Assembly (NCBI GenBank): GCA_002213445.1
Contig: NJIE01000009.1
Location: 179,433-243,432 of the forward strand
DNA from: Xenophilus sp. AP218F
GTDB lineage: Bacteria > Pseudomonadota > Gammaproteobacteria > Burkholderiales > Chromobacteriaceae
DNA length: 64,000 nucleotides
Direction: 5' to 3'
In this document: positions 55,566-63,983 of the stretch, in pieces
How positions within the stretch are numbered: the stretch's first letter is position 1
How the letters are laid out: each line of letters starts with the position of its first letter
Program-made: the position numbers and the translations under genes
Notes under the pieces: model-generated
What the model was told of the DNA's origin: nothing
Databases searched by the model: none
The model's input: the letters and a program-made list of their open reading frames with translations, nothing else

Positions 55566-57497
55566 ATGACTACCCCGAATCAATCGTCGCTGAACGTCGA
55601 CGCCCTGTTCATTGGCCCCAAGTCCGAAAACCGCGTGTTCTTCAAGGAAATGATGGAGTACGCCGTCACCGAGCACATGCACTGGCGCGCCGACTTCCAC
55701 CCGGAAGACCCGGCCCTGGTGACCCCGCTGGAGCAGCACGCGCCTGACTTCCGCCAGACCCTGTACCGCACCGAAGGCATCCTGCGGCAGCTGTCGTCCA
55801 AGCTGAAGAACACCTCGGTGCCCTGGTTCTCGCCGCGCTACCTCGGCCACATGAACGCCGACACGCTGATGGTTTCCAACCTGGCGTACGTGATGACCAT
55901 GATGTACAACCCGAACAACTGCGCGCACGAAGCCTCGCCGACCACCACCGAACTGGAAGTGGAAGCCGGCCTCGACCTGTGCCGCATGTTCGGTTACGAC
56001 CCCAAGCGCGCCTGGGGCCACATCACCTCCGGCGGCACCGTGGCCAACTACGAAGGCATGTGGGTGGCCCGCAATCTGAAAACCATGCCGCTGGCCATCG
56101 CCCAGCACGAGAAGTCGCGCGATCTGGTCGCCGGCAAGACCGAGCGGCAACTGCTGAACATGGCGCCGTCCGCCGTGCTCGACCTGACCGACGAACTGAA
56201 GAAGCGCGGCATCTTCGAAGAAATCCGCGCGCTGTCCTGCCGCGGCGTGGGCATCAAGCAAGGCTCGCTCGGCAAGATCCTGGTGCCGCAATCCAAGCAC
56301 TACTCGTGGATGAAGGCGATGGACGTGCTGGGCATCGGCCAGGAACACGTGGTGCCGCTGCCGGTGGATGAAAACTACCGCACCGACGTGGCCAAGATGC
56401 GCGAGATCACCTTCAAGCTGATCGAAGAAGGCCACCCCATCCTGGCGATGGTGTCGGTAGTCGGTACCACCGAAGAAGGCTCGATCGACCACGTCGACGA
56501 AGTGATCAAGTTGCGCGCCGAGTGCGAGCAGAAGCACGGCGTATCCTTCTACGTGCACGTGGACGCGGCCTACGGCGGCTACGTGCGCGCCATGTTCCTG
56601 GACGAAAACGACCAGTTCATGGACTACGACCAGCTGGTGGCCCGCTACCGCGCCGAAGACATCATCCCGGAAGGCGTCACCTGGCCCAAGCGCGCGGTGT
56701 ACGAAGGCTTCAAGGCCATGGCAGAAGCCGACTCCATCACCGTCGACCCGCACAAGGTGGGCTACATCCAGTACGCCGCCGGCGCGGTGTGCATGAAGGA
56801 CAAGCGCATCGTCGACCTGATCTCCTACCACGCCGCCTACGTGTTCGAAGAAGTGGATGAAGAAGCCGGCGCCGACACCAAGGTGGTGCTGGGCTCCTCC
56901 ATCATGGAAGGCTCCAAGGCCGGCGCCACCGCCGCCGCCGTCTGGGCCGCCCACCGTCTGGTGCCGCTCAACATCTCCGGCTACGGCAAGGTCATCGGCC
57001 GCGGCATCGTCACCGGCGACTGGTTCGCCCAGCGTCTGGCCGCCGCCCGTCCGCTGACGGTAGGCAAGCGCCAGTTCGAAGTGCGCCCGATCATGCACCC
57101 GGACTTCCACATGGTGAACTTCACCTTCAAGGAAATCGGCAACGACAGCCTGGAAGACCACAACCGCCTGAACAAGAAGATGTACGAAATCTGCTCCTAC
57201 GCTTCGGGCCGCACCTACACCAACGACTTCCTGACCTCTTCCACCTCGCTGACGGTGGAAGAGTACGGCGACACCCCGTGGCACTACGTGCGCAGCCGCG
57301 GCTTCAGCCGCGAGGAATGGGACAAGGTGGAAAGCGTCTACATCCTGCGCGCCGCGGTGATGACCCACTTCCTGCGCAAGGCCGAAGACTTCGACGCCTA
57401 CTGGCAACAACTGCAGGATGTGTTCGCCGCCAAGCTGGCCCAGATCGTCGACATGGAAGAGAAGGCCAACGCCGACTCCTCCCGCGTCGCCGCCTAA
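55566..57497 (+). CDS. PLP-dependent tyrosine decarboxylase family enzyme
   Basis: A 643-residue group II decarboxylase. The whole sequence resembles Enterococcus/Lactobacillus tyrosine decarboxylase: NVDALFIGPKSEN, FSPRYLGHMNADTLM, VPQSKHYSWMKAMDVLGIG, YVHVDAAYGGYVRAMFLDEN, and the PLP Lys397 in ITVDPHKVGYIQYAAGA, then GSSIMEGSKAGATAAAVWAAH. It should turn tyrosine into tyramine and CO2; activity on phenylalanine or DOPA is possible. The start ATG 55566 has AAAGG upstream. The gene ends at a perfect terminator. Comparison with lactic acid bacteria is from memory. Confidence 0.9.
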   Translation: MTTPNQSSLNVDALFIGPKSENRVFFKEMMEYAVTEHMHWRADFHPEDPALVTPLEQHAPDFRQTLYRTEGILRQLSSKLKNTSVPWFSPRYLGHMNADTLMVSNLAYVMTMMYNPNNCAHEASPTTTELEVEAGLDLCRMFGYDPKRAWGHITSGGTVANYEGMWVARNLKTMPLAIAQHEKSRDLVAGKTERQLLNMAPSAVLDLTDELKKRGIFEEIRALSCRGVGIKQGSLGKILVPQSKHYSWMKAMDVLGIGQEHVVPLPVDENYRTDVAKMREITFKLIEEGHPILAMVSVVGTTEEGSIDHVDEVIKLRAECEQKHGVSFYVHVDAAYGGYVRAMFLDENDQFMDYDQLVARYRAEDIIPEGVTWPKRAVYEGFKAMAEADSITVDPHKVGYIQYAAGAVCMKDKRIVDLISYHAAYVFEEVDEEAGADTKVVLGSSIMEGSKAGATAAAVWAAHRLVPLNISGYGKVIGRGIVTGDWFAQRLAAARPLTVGKRQFEVRPIMHPDFHMVNFTFKEIGNDSLEDHNRLNKKMYEICSYASGRTYTNDFLTSSTSLTVEEYGDTPWHYVRSRGFSREEWDKVESVYILRAAVMTHFLRKAEDFDAYWQQLQDVFAAKLAQIVDMEEKANADSSRVAA

Positions 57498-57505
57498 GGC
57501 TCCCC

Positions 57506-57542
57506 GCCGCTCCCGGAACTCTCCGCCGGGAGCGGCTTTTTT
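57506..57542 (+). terminator. Terminator after the tyrosine decarboxylase gene
   Basis: GCCGCTCCCGG/CCGGGAGCGGC, 11 bp perfect, followed by six T, eight bases after the stop. The downstream permease is thus either expressed by read-through or has its own start signals. Confidence 0.92.
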
Positions 57543-57565
57543 CTTTCAGGAATCTCTCCACACCG

Positions 57566-57619
57566 ATGAGTTTGTCCGGCTTTTACGAACGCATCCTTCT
57601 GTTTGTGAAGGATGGTTGA
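57566..57619 (+). CDS. Possible leader peptide ORF before the permease
   Basis: ATG-initiated 17-codon frame, MSLSGFYERILLFVKDG, lies wholly between the upstream terminator and the permease start and ends on the permease ribosome site (TGA at 57617). A perfect 8-bp hairpin, CATCCTTC/GAAGGATG (57592-57614), spans its 3' half. It contains one Tyr and two Phe codons. A regulatory leader is plausible, but no good ribosome-binding site is seen and it may be chance. Confidence 0.4.
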   Translation: MSLSGFYERILLFVKDG

Positions 57620-57628
57620 GGAATGACC

Positions 57629-58858
57629 ATGCAAGTGAATTTCAAGGCATTGGGCGCCACGCTCCTGATCTCCGGCACCATGCTCGGCGCCGGCATGCTG
57701 GCCCTGCCGCTGGTTTCGGCCGGCATGGGTTTCGGCTACGCCTGCCTGACCCTGTTTCTGATCTGGGCGCTGATGACCTACACCGGTCTGATGCTGCTGG
57801 AAGTCTGCCTGTCCTTCCCGGAAGGCAGCGGTTTCGACGTCATCGCCAAAACCCTGTTCGGCCCCAAGGGCCTGTACGTGATCAACGCCAGCCTGCTGTT
57901 GCTGCTGTACGCCCTCTCCTCCGCCTACATCTCCGGCGGCGGCTCCACTTACGAATCCAACCTGCACCACTACCTGGGCGTGTCGCTGCCGCCCAAACTG
58001 GTTTCACTCGGTTTCACCACGCTGATCGGCCTGATCGTGTTCCTCAGCACCACGGCGGTGGACAAGGTCAACCGCCTGCTGTTCAGCCTCAACATCCTGA
58101 TTTTCCTGGCGCTGAGCTTCACCATCCAGCCCTACGTCTCCGCCAGCAATCTGGCCGAGGGCGAGGACTCCGCCAAATACATGATGGCGGCGATCCCGAT
58201 GTTCCTCACCGCCTTCGGCTTCCACGGCAGCGTGCCCAGCATGGTCAAGTACCTGGGCCACGACAAGCCGCGCCTGCTGCGCAACGTGTTCGTCGCCGGC
58301 AGCCTGATCCCGATGGCGGTGTACCTGCTGTGGGTGTTCAACACCCTGGGCGCCCTGCCCCGCTTCGGCGACCACAGCTTCCAGGCCATCTCGGCGCACA
58401 ACGGTTCGGTCGGCATGTTCCTCGACGAGTTCCACGCGCTGGTGCAAAGCCCGCAGGTGCCAACCCTGCTGTCGGCATTCTCGTCGATCGCGCTGTTCAC
58501 CTCGTATCTGTGCGTGTCGCTGGGCCTGTTCGACGCCATGGCCAGCACCCTCAAGCGCGGCGACGACACCCGCCAGCGGCTGCAGACCGCGCTGGTCACC
58601 TACCTGCCGCCGCTGATCTTCGCGCTGTTTTTCCCGAAGGGCTTCGTGATGGCGCTGGGCGCGGCCGCCATCTTCCTGACCATCCTCGCCATCCTGTTCC
58701 CGGTGTCGGCGCTGATCAAGCTGCGCGGCCAGGACGACTACCGCCCGTCCTACCGGGTCAGCGGCGGCGGCGCGCTGCACTGGGCCATCGCCGGCTCCGG
58801 CGTGGTGATCATACTGTTCCAGATCCTGGTGATGCAGGGACGGCTGCCGGTGTTTTAA
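57629..58858 (+). CDS. Aromatic amino-acid permease (TyrP/Mtr, HAAAP family)
   Basis: A 409-residue transporter with 11 predicted helices. N-terminal LGATLLISGTMLGAGMLALPLVSAGMGF, ALSSAYISGGGSTYES, MFLTAFGFHGSVPSMVKYLGHD and the C-terminal FPVSALIKLRG fit the HAAAP family (TyrP, Mtr, TnaB). Proton-driven import of tyrosine is the best guess from its neighbour. ATG 57629 is chosen because GAGGA sits six bases before it; ATG 57623 would be too close to that site. Confidence 0.9.
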   Translation: MQVNFKALGATLLISGTMLGAGMLALPLVSAGMGFGYACLTLFLIWALMTYTGLMLLEVCLSFPEGSGFDVIAKTLFGPKGLYVINASLLLLLYALSSAYISGGGSTYESNLHHYLGVSLPPKLVSLGFTTLIGLIVFLSTTAVDKVNRLLFSLNILIFLALSFTIQPYVSASNLAEGEDSAKYMMAAIPMFLTAFGFHGSVPSMVKYLGHDKPRLLRNVFVAGSLIPMAVYLLWVFNTLGALPRFGDHSFQAISAHNGSVGMFLDEFHALVQSPQVPTLLSAFSSIALFTSYLCVSLGLFDAMASTLKRGDDTRQRLQTALVTYLPPLIFALFFPKGFVMALGAAAIFLTILAILFPVSALIKLRGQDDYRPSYRVSGGGALHWAIAGSGVVIILFQILVMQGRLPVF

Positions 58859-58877
58859 AACCGCCAACGACGTCTCC

Positions 58878-58910
58878 GGCCCCGCGCCGCGCCGGTTGCG
58901 GCGCGGGGCC
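58878..58910 (+). terminator. GC-rich hairpin between permease and tyrS
   Basis: A perfect 13-bp stem, GGCCCCGCGCCGC/GCGGCGCGGGGCC, with a 7-base loop, 20 bases after the permease stop. There is no T-tract, so it may act as a pause or 3'-end stabiliser rather than a full terminator. Confidence 0.6.
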
Positions 58911-59068
58911 GAGCGGCGCTGACGAATCCTGGAGCCTGGAGCGGGCAAGCCCGGCCAGGCTCGCAGCAGGCGCGCGCATGTCGCGCGCGCCTACCGGACG
59001 CGCGGCGGCTCCGGCGGGCAGGCCGCTCGCCGGGGCCTGTGTCGCGTCTTAGCAATGGAGGAAGTTGA

Positions 59069-60343
59069 ATGAACCGATCCACCCTGATTCAGGACATGCA
59101 ATCGCGCGGCCTGATTTCGCAGGTGACCGACGCCGCGGCGCTGGACGATCTGCTGTCCCGCGAGAAGATCACGCTGTACTGCGGCTTCGACCCCACCGCC
59201 GACAGCCTGCACCTTGGCCACCTGGTCCCGCTGCTCTTGCTCAAGCGCTTCCAGATGGCCGGCCACCGCCCGATCGCCCTGGTCGGCGGCGCTACCGGCA
59301 TGATCGGCGACCCGAGCTTCAAGTCCGCCGAACGCAAGCTCAACACTCCCGACGTGGTGGCCGGCTGGGTGGACAAGATCCGCCGCCAGGTGGAGCCCTT
59401 CCTGTCCTTCGACGGCGACAACGCCGCGCGCATGGCCAACAACCACGACTGGTTCGGCGGCATGAGCGTGCTGGATTTCCTGCGCGACATCGGCAAGCAC
59501 TTCTCGGTCAACGCCATGATCAAGAAGGAATCGGTGCAGCAGCGCATCAACCGCGACGACATGGGCATCTCCTTCACCGAGTTCGCCTACAGTCTGCTGC
59601 AGGGCCACGACTTCGTGGAACTCAACCGCCGCTTCGGCTGCAAGCTGCAGATCGGCGGTTCCGACCAGTGGGGCAACATCACCGCCGGCATCGACCTGGT
59701 GCGCCGCGTCAACCAGAGCCAGGTCTTCGGCCTGACCATGCCGCTGATCACCACCAGCGACGGCGCCAAGTTCGGCAAGAGCGAAGGCAACGCGGTGTGG
59801 CTGGATCCGGCCAAGTGCTCGCCGTACAAGTTCTACCAGTTCTGGCTGGGCGCGGCCGATGCCGACGTTTACCGCTTCCTGCGCTACTTCACCTTCCTGT
59901 CCAATGCCGACATCGACGCCATCGAGGCCGCCGACCGCGCCAGCGGCGGCAAGCCGCAGGCGCAGCGCATCCTGGCGGAACAGGTGACCGAACTGGTGCA
60001 CGGCGCCGACGCGCTGCGCGCCGCGCAGCGCATCACCCTCAGCCTGTTCGACAACGACGTCAGCCAGCTCTCCGCCGCCGACTTCGCCCAGCTGGCGCAA
60101 GACGGCCTGCCGCATTGCGAAGCGCAGCCGGAAGGCCTGCCGCTGCCGGACGCGCTGGTCGCCGCCGGCCTCGCCGCCTCCAAGAGCGAGGCGCGCACCT
60201 TCATCCAGAGCGGCGCGGTGAGCGTCAACGGCGTCAAGGCGGAAAACATCGCGCGAATCCTGGGGGCCGACGCGCGCCTGTTCGGCCGCTACACGCTGCT
60301 CAAGCGCGGCAAGAAGCAATATGGTCTGATCTGTCTGGCCTAA
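59069..60343 (+). CDS. tyrS: Tyrosine--tRNA ligase
   Basis: A 424-residue TyrRS very close in length and motifs to E. coli Tyr[20 protein letters not shown] (HIGH motif), [29 protein letters not shown], and [13 protein letters not shown] as the KMSKS equivalent. A C-terminal S4-like domain ([18 protein letters not shown]) is present. It lies 210 bases after the permease, behind the decarboxylase genes, as in lactic-acid-bacterial tyramine loci. Whether it is the only TyrRS of the genome cannot be told. AGGAAG precedes the ATG. Confidence 0.96.
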   Translation: MNRSTLIQDMQSRGLISQVTDAAALDDLLSREKITLYCGFDPTADSLHLGHLVPLLLLKRFQMAGHRPIALVGGATGMIGDPSFKSAERKLNTPDVVAGWVDKIRRQVEPFLSFDGDNAARMANNHDWFGGMSVLDFLRDIGKHFSVNAMIKKESVQQRINRDDMGISFTEFAYSLLQGHDFVELNRRFGCKLQIGGSDQWGNITAGIDLVRRVNQSQVFGLTMPLITTSDGAKFGKSEGNAVWLDPAKCSPYKFYQFWLGAADADVYRFLRYFTFLSNADIDAIEAADRASGGKPQAQRILAEQVTELVHGADALRAAQRITLSLFDNDVSQLSAADFAQLAQDGLPHCEAQPEGLPLPDALVAAGLAASKSEARTFIQSGAVSVNGVKAENIARILGADARLFGRYTLLKRGKKQYGLICLA

Positions 60344-60403
60344 GTCCGTAGGCGGCGCGCTGCGCCCGAGCCTAGCCCGGACGCAGCGCTCTTTGCCTGG
60401 GTA

Positions 60404-60435
60404 CAAAAAAGCCGCAGGCGATGCCCGCGGCTTTT
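60404..60435. terminator. Bidirectional terminator between tyrS and the GntR gene
   Basis: AAAAAAGCCGC/GCGGCTTTTT hairpin with an 11-base loop; A-tract and T-tract allow termination both ways. Confidence 0.9.
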
Positions 60436-60452
60436 TGATGCCGACGCAAGGC

Positions 60453-61175
60453 TCAGGCCAGTTCCGGCTTGGCGGCACGCGACTGAAAAGACTCCGCAGT
60501 CAGACTCTCCGCGACGCTCATGATATGAGCATAATGCTGATCCAGCAGCGCCAGCGTGCGCGGCACGTCACGCGCCAGCACCGCCTCCATGATGGCCTGA
60601 TGTTCGCCCTCGTCGCTGTAGCGCAGCGCCGCCGGCAATTTGGGGTCGAACCAGATATGGCGATAACGCTCCAGCCGGTTGTACAGCGACTCCATCAGAT
60701 CGATGACCACCGGAGAATGGCCGCCGTTGATGATGGCGAGGTGAAAAGCCATATGGCGGTCGGCCCAATCCTGCAGGTCGACATCCGATGCGCGCGGATC
60801 GATGCGGCTCAGCCGGTGATAGCTGGCCACCACCTCCAGCTCCCAGGCCTCGTCGCCCTGCTCCAGCGAGCGGCGGATCGCCTGCTCGGCCAGCGCCAGG
60901 CGCACGCGCAGGATGTCGCGCAGCTCATCCAGCGAAATCGGCGCCACCCAGAAGCCGCGCTGCGGCTCCATCACGACGTATTTGTGCCAGGAGAGCTGCA
61001 GCAAGGCTTCGCGGATCGGCGAGCCGCCGACGCCGTAACGCTCCTTCAGCTCATTGAGCAACAGCTTCTGCGCCGGCTGGTACACGCCCAGCAAAATGTC
61101 CCGGCGCAACTCGTTGAAGACCTTGTTGGACAAGGTGGGGCTGGTGCTAAGCGAGGCTTTCTCCGACAGGGACAT
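60453..61175 (-). CDS. GntR/FCD transcriptional regulator (CsiR-like)
   Basis: A 240-residue regulator. Winged helix: VFNELRRDILLGVYQPAQKLLLNELKERYGVGGSPIREALLQLS with the wing VMEPQRGFWVAP; FCD domain with DRHMAFHLAIINGGHS and HQAIMEAVLARDVPRT. Order and motifs resemble E. coli CsiR/GlaR. It is convergent with the tyrosine genes and could respond to an aromatic or carboxylate ligand, but this is not shown. The upstream 360 bases carry no gene. Confidence 0.9.
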   Translation of the reverse strand: MSLSEKASLSTSPTLSNKVFNELRRDILLGVYQPAQKLLLNELKERYGVGGSPIREALLQLSWHKYVVMEPQRGFWVAPISLDELRDILRVRLALAEQAIRRSLEQGDEAWELEVVASYHRLSRIDPRASDVDLQDWADRHMAFHLAIINGGHSPVVIDLMESLYNRLERYRHIWFDPKLPAALRYSDEGEHQAIMEAVLARDVPRTLALLDQHYAHIMSVAESLTAESFQSRAAKPELA

Positions 61176-61535
61176 CAGGCAGTTTCCACAAGTTTGTTAC
61201 GCTGAACGAATCAAAGCAGCAAATGCTACCGTAAAATCCGCCTCGATGTGGATTTTCTGCCAGAGAACCGCTTCTCGTTTTGCGGCAATTCTGCCTGCCC
61301 GCCGCGCCCCGCAGGGCTGCGCCCGGATTGAAAAACCCGCAGCCTCGCGACTGGCGGGTTGGCGTCATCCCGGGGGAGCCAAACCCTGAATCCGTCCTCC
61401 TTTCCTTCCAGGCTGTTGAAGGACAATCTCATCGAGCGCCGATCAGCGATTCAAAACACATGTAAACATTACTTGACAAATATTTTAAAAAATAGCAGCC
61501 TCAGCAAAGTGGTATCCGAGTGGTTTGTTATTGGT
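61176..61535. other. Intergenic stretch between GntR gene and IS element
   Basis: A 360-base region with the GntR promoter on the left. AACCCGC/GCGGGTT (about 61332-61359) may be the remnant of a terminator of a minus-strand gene. From 61440 the base composition becomes AT-rich (TTGACAAATATTTTAAAAAA), unlike the neighbours. No coding frame was supported. Confidence 0.4.
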
Positions 61536-62571
61536 GGCTCTGTTGCATAAATCCTGAACAGGGCGAGTTTCCCCTTTCCCCAAACCGATTTACGCCACCG
61601 CCACCGTGCATGGACGGCCCAGCATGCTGAAGCGGTTCAAGATGGCAACGCGCACTTGCAGCTCTGCCACTTGACCCTCGAAGCGGCGGGCCATCACCCT
61701 TTCACCCAGCCGTTTGAAGCAATGCATCTTGGTTTCCACCAGGCTGCGGCGATGGTAGCCGCTCCAGCGTTTCCAGATCGCCCGGCCTAGTCGCTTGGTC
61801 GCCCGCAGAATCTCGTTGCGAGCCAGCACACCCAGCGAACTTCCTTTCCACGATCTCGCATTCTTGCGGGTCGGGATGCATCCCGTTGCGCCTCGCGCGG
61901 CAATCGCCTCATGACATGCTTTGGTATCGAAAGCCCCGTCGCCGCTCACGCAGCCTATCGGCTCATCAGCCGGGATTTGCGCCAATAGCGAAGGCAGCAT
62001 TTGCGCATCGGCCTGGCGGTTGTCCGTGACTTCAATGGCCCGGATTTGCAGGGTTTCCGCATCGATGCCCAGATGCACTTTGCGCCATTGCCGGCGATAT
62101 TCTGCGCCATGCTTCTTGGTTTTCCACTCGCCTTCACCCAGCATCTTGATGCCGGTGCTATCGACCAGCAGATGCAGCGCGCCAGCACTTTTCTGGTAGG
62201 GAATCTTGACCTGCAGCGTCTGCTGCCGCCTGGACAGCGTGCTGTAGTCGGGAACGCCCCAGCCCAAACCCGCCAGCTTGAGCAGGCTTTGGATGAAACC
62301 AATGGTCTGCCGCAAAAGCAGTCCAAACAGGTTCTTGATAGTCAAACAGTACTGAATAGCCACATCGCCATAGGTCTGCGTCCGTCCGCGCTTGCCCCGT
62401 GGTGTCGCCTGCCATGACATGCTCGTGTCCAGCCAGACGGACAGAGAGCCGCGTTGGATCAGGGCTTGGTTGTAGGCGTTCCAGTTGGTCGTTCGATAGC
62501 GTTTTGGAGCGGGCTTGGTCATGCCAATATCTTACCAAGCCGCGGGATGGGCGGATTTGTGCAACAACGCC
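61536..62571 (-). mobile_element. IS5-family insertion sequence (IS903-like)
   Basis: About 1.04 kb, bounded by imperfect inverted repeats GGCTCTGTTGCATAAATC (61536) and GGCGTTGTTGCACAAATC (complement, ending 62571), which resemble the IS903-type ends. It holds one transposase gene. The nine bases flanking each side (GTTATTGGT and TACCGGAAT) do not match, so no target-site duplication is visible. The right end lies 54 bases from the next IS. Confidence 0.85.
61590..62522 (-). CDS. IS5-family transposase
   Basis: A 310-residue DDE transposase: HLLVDSTGIKMLGEGEW carries the first Asp, CVSGDGAFDTKACHEAIAARG the second, and RRSLVETKMHCFKRLGERVMAR the Glu with Y-(2)-R-(3)-E-(6)-K spacing of the IS4/IS5 group. 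N-terminal RRSRTTNWNAYNQALI-type region precedes. The frame is intact, so the element may be active. Confidence 0.92.
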   Translation of the reverse strand: MTKPAPKRYRTTNWNAYNQALIQRGSLSVWLDTSMSWQATPRGKRGRTQTYGDVAIQYCLTIKNLFGLLLRQTIGFIQSLLKLAGLGWGVPDYSTLSRRQQTLQVKIPYQKSAGALHLLVDSTGIKMLGEGEWKTKKHGAEYRRQWRKVHLGIDAETLQIRAIEVTDNRQADAQMLPSLLAQIPADEPIGCVSGDGAFDTKACHEAIAARGATGCIPTRKNARSWKGSSLGVLARNEILRATKRLGRAIWKRWSGYHRRSLVETKMHCFKRLGERVMARRFEGQVAELQVRVAILNRFSMLGRPCTVAVA

Positions 62572-62687
62572 TACCGGAATACAAAATGAAAATGCAGGAC
62601 TAACCGGTAGTGAGTTGAGTACTACTGATCTGCTCCCCTCAGCCCCTACCAATCAAAAGTAGAGAGAAGTCCGTCACTTGAAGGAAA

Positions 62688-62963
62688 ATGACGGATATGA
62701 AGAAGAGCAGATACACCGAAGAGCAGATCGTCGGCTTTCTCAAGCAAGCCGAACTTGGCATGGCCATCAAGGATGTCTGCCGCCAAGGCGGCTTCTCCGA
62801 AGCCACCTTCTACAAATGGCGCTGCAAATACGGTGGCATGAACGTCACCGAGCTGCAGCGCGCTCGCGATCTGGAAGCCGAGAATGCCCGGCTCAAGAAG
62901 CTACTGGCCGAAGCCCACCTCGATATCGAAGCTCTCAAGGTCGCCTTCGGGATAAAGCGCTAG
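62688..62963 (+). CDS. IS3 transposase OrfA (DNA-binding part)
   Basis: A 91-residue protein. Helix-turn-helix KKSRYTEEQIVGFLKQAELGMAIKDVCRQGGFSEATFYKWR and a leucine-zipper-like LEAENARLKKLLAEAHLDIEALK follow the IS3 OrfA plan. ATG 62697 is an alternative. OrfB overlaps in the -1 frame at its end. Confidence 0.9.
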   Translation: MTDMKKSRYTEEQIVGFLKQAELGMAIKDVCRQGGFSEATFYKWRCKYGGMNVTELQRARDLEAENARLKKLLAEAHLDIEALKVAFGIKR

Positions 62964-63835
62964 CCCCGCAAGCCAAGCGGCAGGCCATCCGCATCATGCT
63001 AAGCAGCGGACTGGCATTGTCGGAACGCCGCGCTTGCCGGCTTGTGGGGCTTTCTCGAGACGCCTGGCGACATCCGCCGCAAACCGATGCATTCACGCAT
63101 CGGCAGACCGCCCGCATCATCGATATCGCCCACACGCGCCGCCGCTTTGGCTATCGGCGAGTGTATGACCTGTTGCGCGCAGAGTTTCCGGGCATCAACC
63201 ACAAGCGGGTGTACCGCTTGTATCGCGAACAAGGTCTGGCGGTTAGACGACGTAACCGTCGGCGCAAGCTGACCGGCGTGCGCACGCCGCTGCAAGCCGC
63301 TACGCAGTGGAATGAGGTGTGGAGCATGGATTTTGTCAGCGACCAGTTAGCCAGTGGTCGGCGCTTGAAATGCCTGACGGTCGCCGATGACTTCAGCCAC
63401 GAAGCGGTGCAGATTGCGGTGGATTTCTCGATGTCCGGTCAATACGTCACGCGGATGTTGGATCAGGCGGCGCAATTTCGCGGCTATCCGTCAGCGATCC
63501 GGACGGACAATGGGCCGGAGTTCACCAGTCGGGCATTCATGGGCTGGGCGCAAAGCCGCGGCATCCGCCACATCCTGATTCAACCAGGCCGGCCGATGCA
63601 GAATGGTTACATCGAAAGCTTCAATGCCAGACTCCGCGACGAATGCCTGAACGAGCATGTCTTTGATTCGCTGGCGGAGGCCAGGCAGATCATCTCCGCG
63701 TGGCGGGACGATTACAATCAAGTCCGTCCCCATGGATCGATTGGCCGGATACCGCCAGCGGAATTTGCGGCACGCCATCGCCAGGCACAATTAGCAAGCC
63801 AAAGATCAGCAGGTTCCACCACCATGCAAACCTAG
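62936..63835 (+). CDS. IS3 transposase OrfB (catalytic part)
   Basis: The integrase-like DDE domain of IS3. It contains HTRRRFGYRRVYDLLRAE, NEVWSMDFVSDQL (first Asp), AIRTDNGPEFTS (second Asp) and NGYIESFNARLRDECLNE (Glu). The frame is -1 relative to OrfA, so a fused product through frameshifting is expected; the exact start is approximate and an internal ATG lies at 62996. No A6G slip site is obvious; GGATAAAG near the overlap is a candidate. The frame is intact to the stop. Confidence 0.88.
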   Translation, partial: QGRLRDKALAPQAKRQAIRIMLSSGLALSERRACRLVGLSRDAWRHPPQTDAFTHRQTARIIDIAHTRRRFGYRRVYDLLRAEFPGINHKRVYRLYREQGLAVRRRNRRRKLTGVRTPLQAATQWNEVWSMDFVSDQLASGRRLKCLTVADDFSHEAVQIAVDFSMSGQYVTRMLDQAAQFRGYPSAIRTDNGPEFTSRAFMGWAQSRGIRHILIQPGRPMQNGYIESFNARLRDECLNEHVFDSLAEARQIISAWRDDYNQVRPHGSIGRIPPAEFAARHRQAQLASQRSAGSTTMQT

Positions 63836-63957
63836 GACTTCTCTCCTGATTGCTGGTATGGCTGGCGGGGGCAGATCACACCGACTGAGAAATGACCCGG
63901 CAACCGCCTCCTCGCCAGCCGGGCCGCATGCGGTCGTTTGTGTCGCCGAAACGCACA

Positions 63958-63983
63958 AAGCCCAGCTCGTTTGAGCTGGGCTT
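63958..63983. terminator. Hairpin terminator-like element right of the IS
   Basis: AAGCCCAGCTC/GAGCTGGGCTT with a GTTT loop. U-tract is short, so it is a plausible weak terminator for a gene beyond the window edge. Confidence 0.6.

Larger units (their letters stand above)
62626..63878 (+). mobile_element. IS3-family insertion sequence
   Basis: About 1.25 kb with long imperfect terminal inverted repeats starting TGATCTGCTCCCC (left) and TGATCTGCCCCCG (right, complement), both continuing to AGAGAGAAGTCC/GGAGAGAAGTCC. It contains the two overlapping frames orfA and orfB typical of IS3. Flanking three-base pairs (TAC and CAC) do not match, so there is no clear target duplication. Confidence 0.88.

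Noticed and set aside
58859..59068. T-box or tyrosine-codon leader before tyrS
   Set aside because: The region is GC-rich with one strong hairpin but has no run of Tyr codons and no T-box-like specifier or antiterminator.
61440..61500. Promoter-like TTGACA in AT-rich DNA left of the IS
   Set aside because: No -10 at proper spacing and no gene downstream except the IS left end, so no promoter was called.
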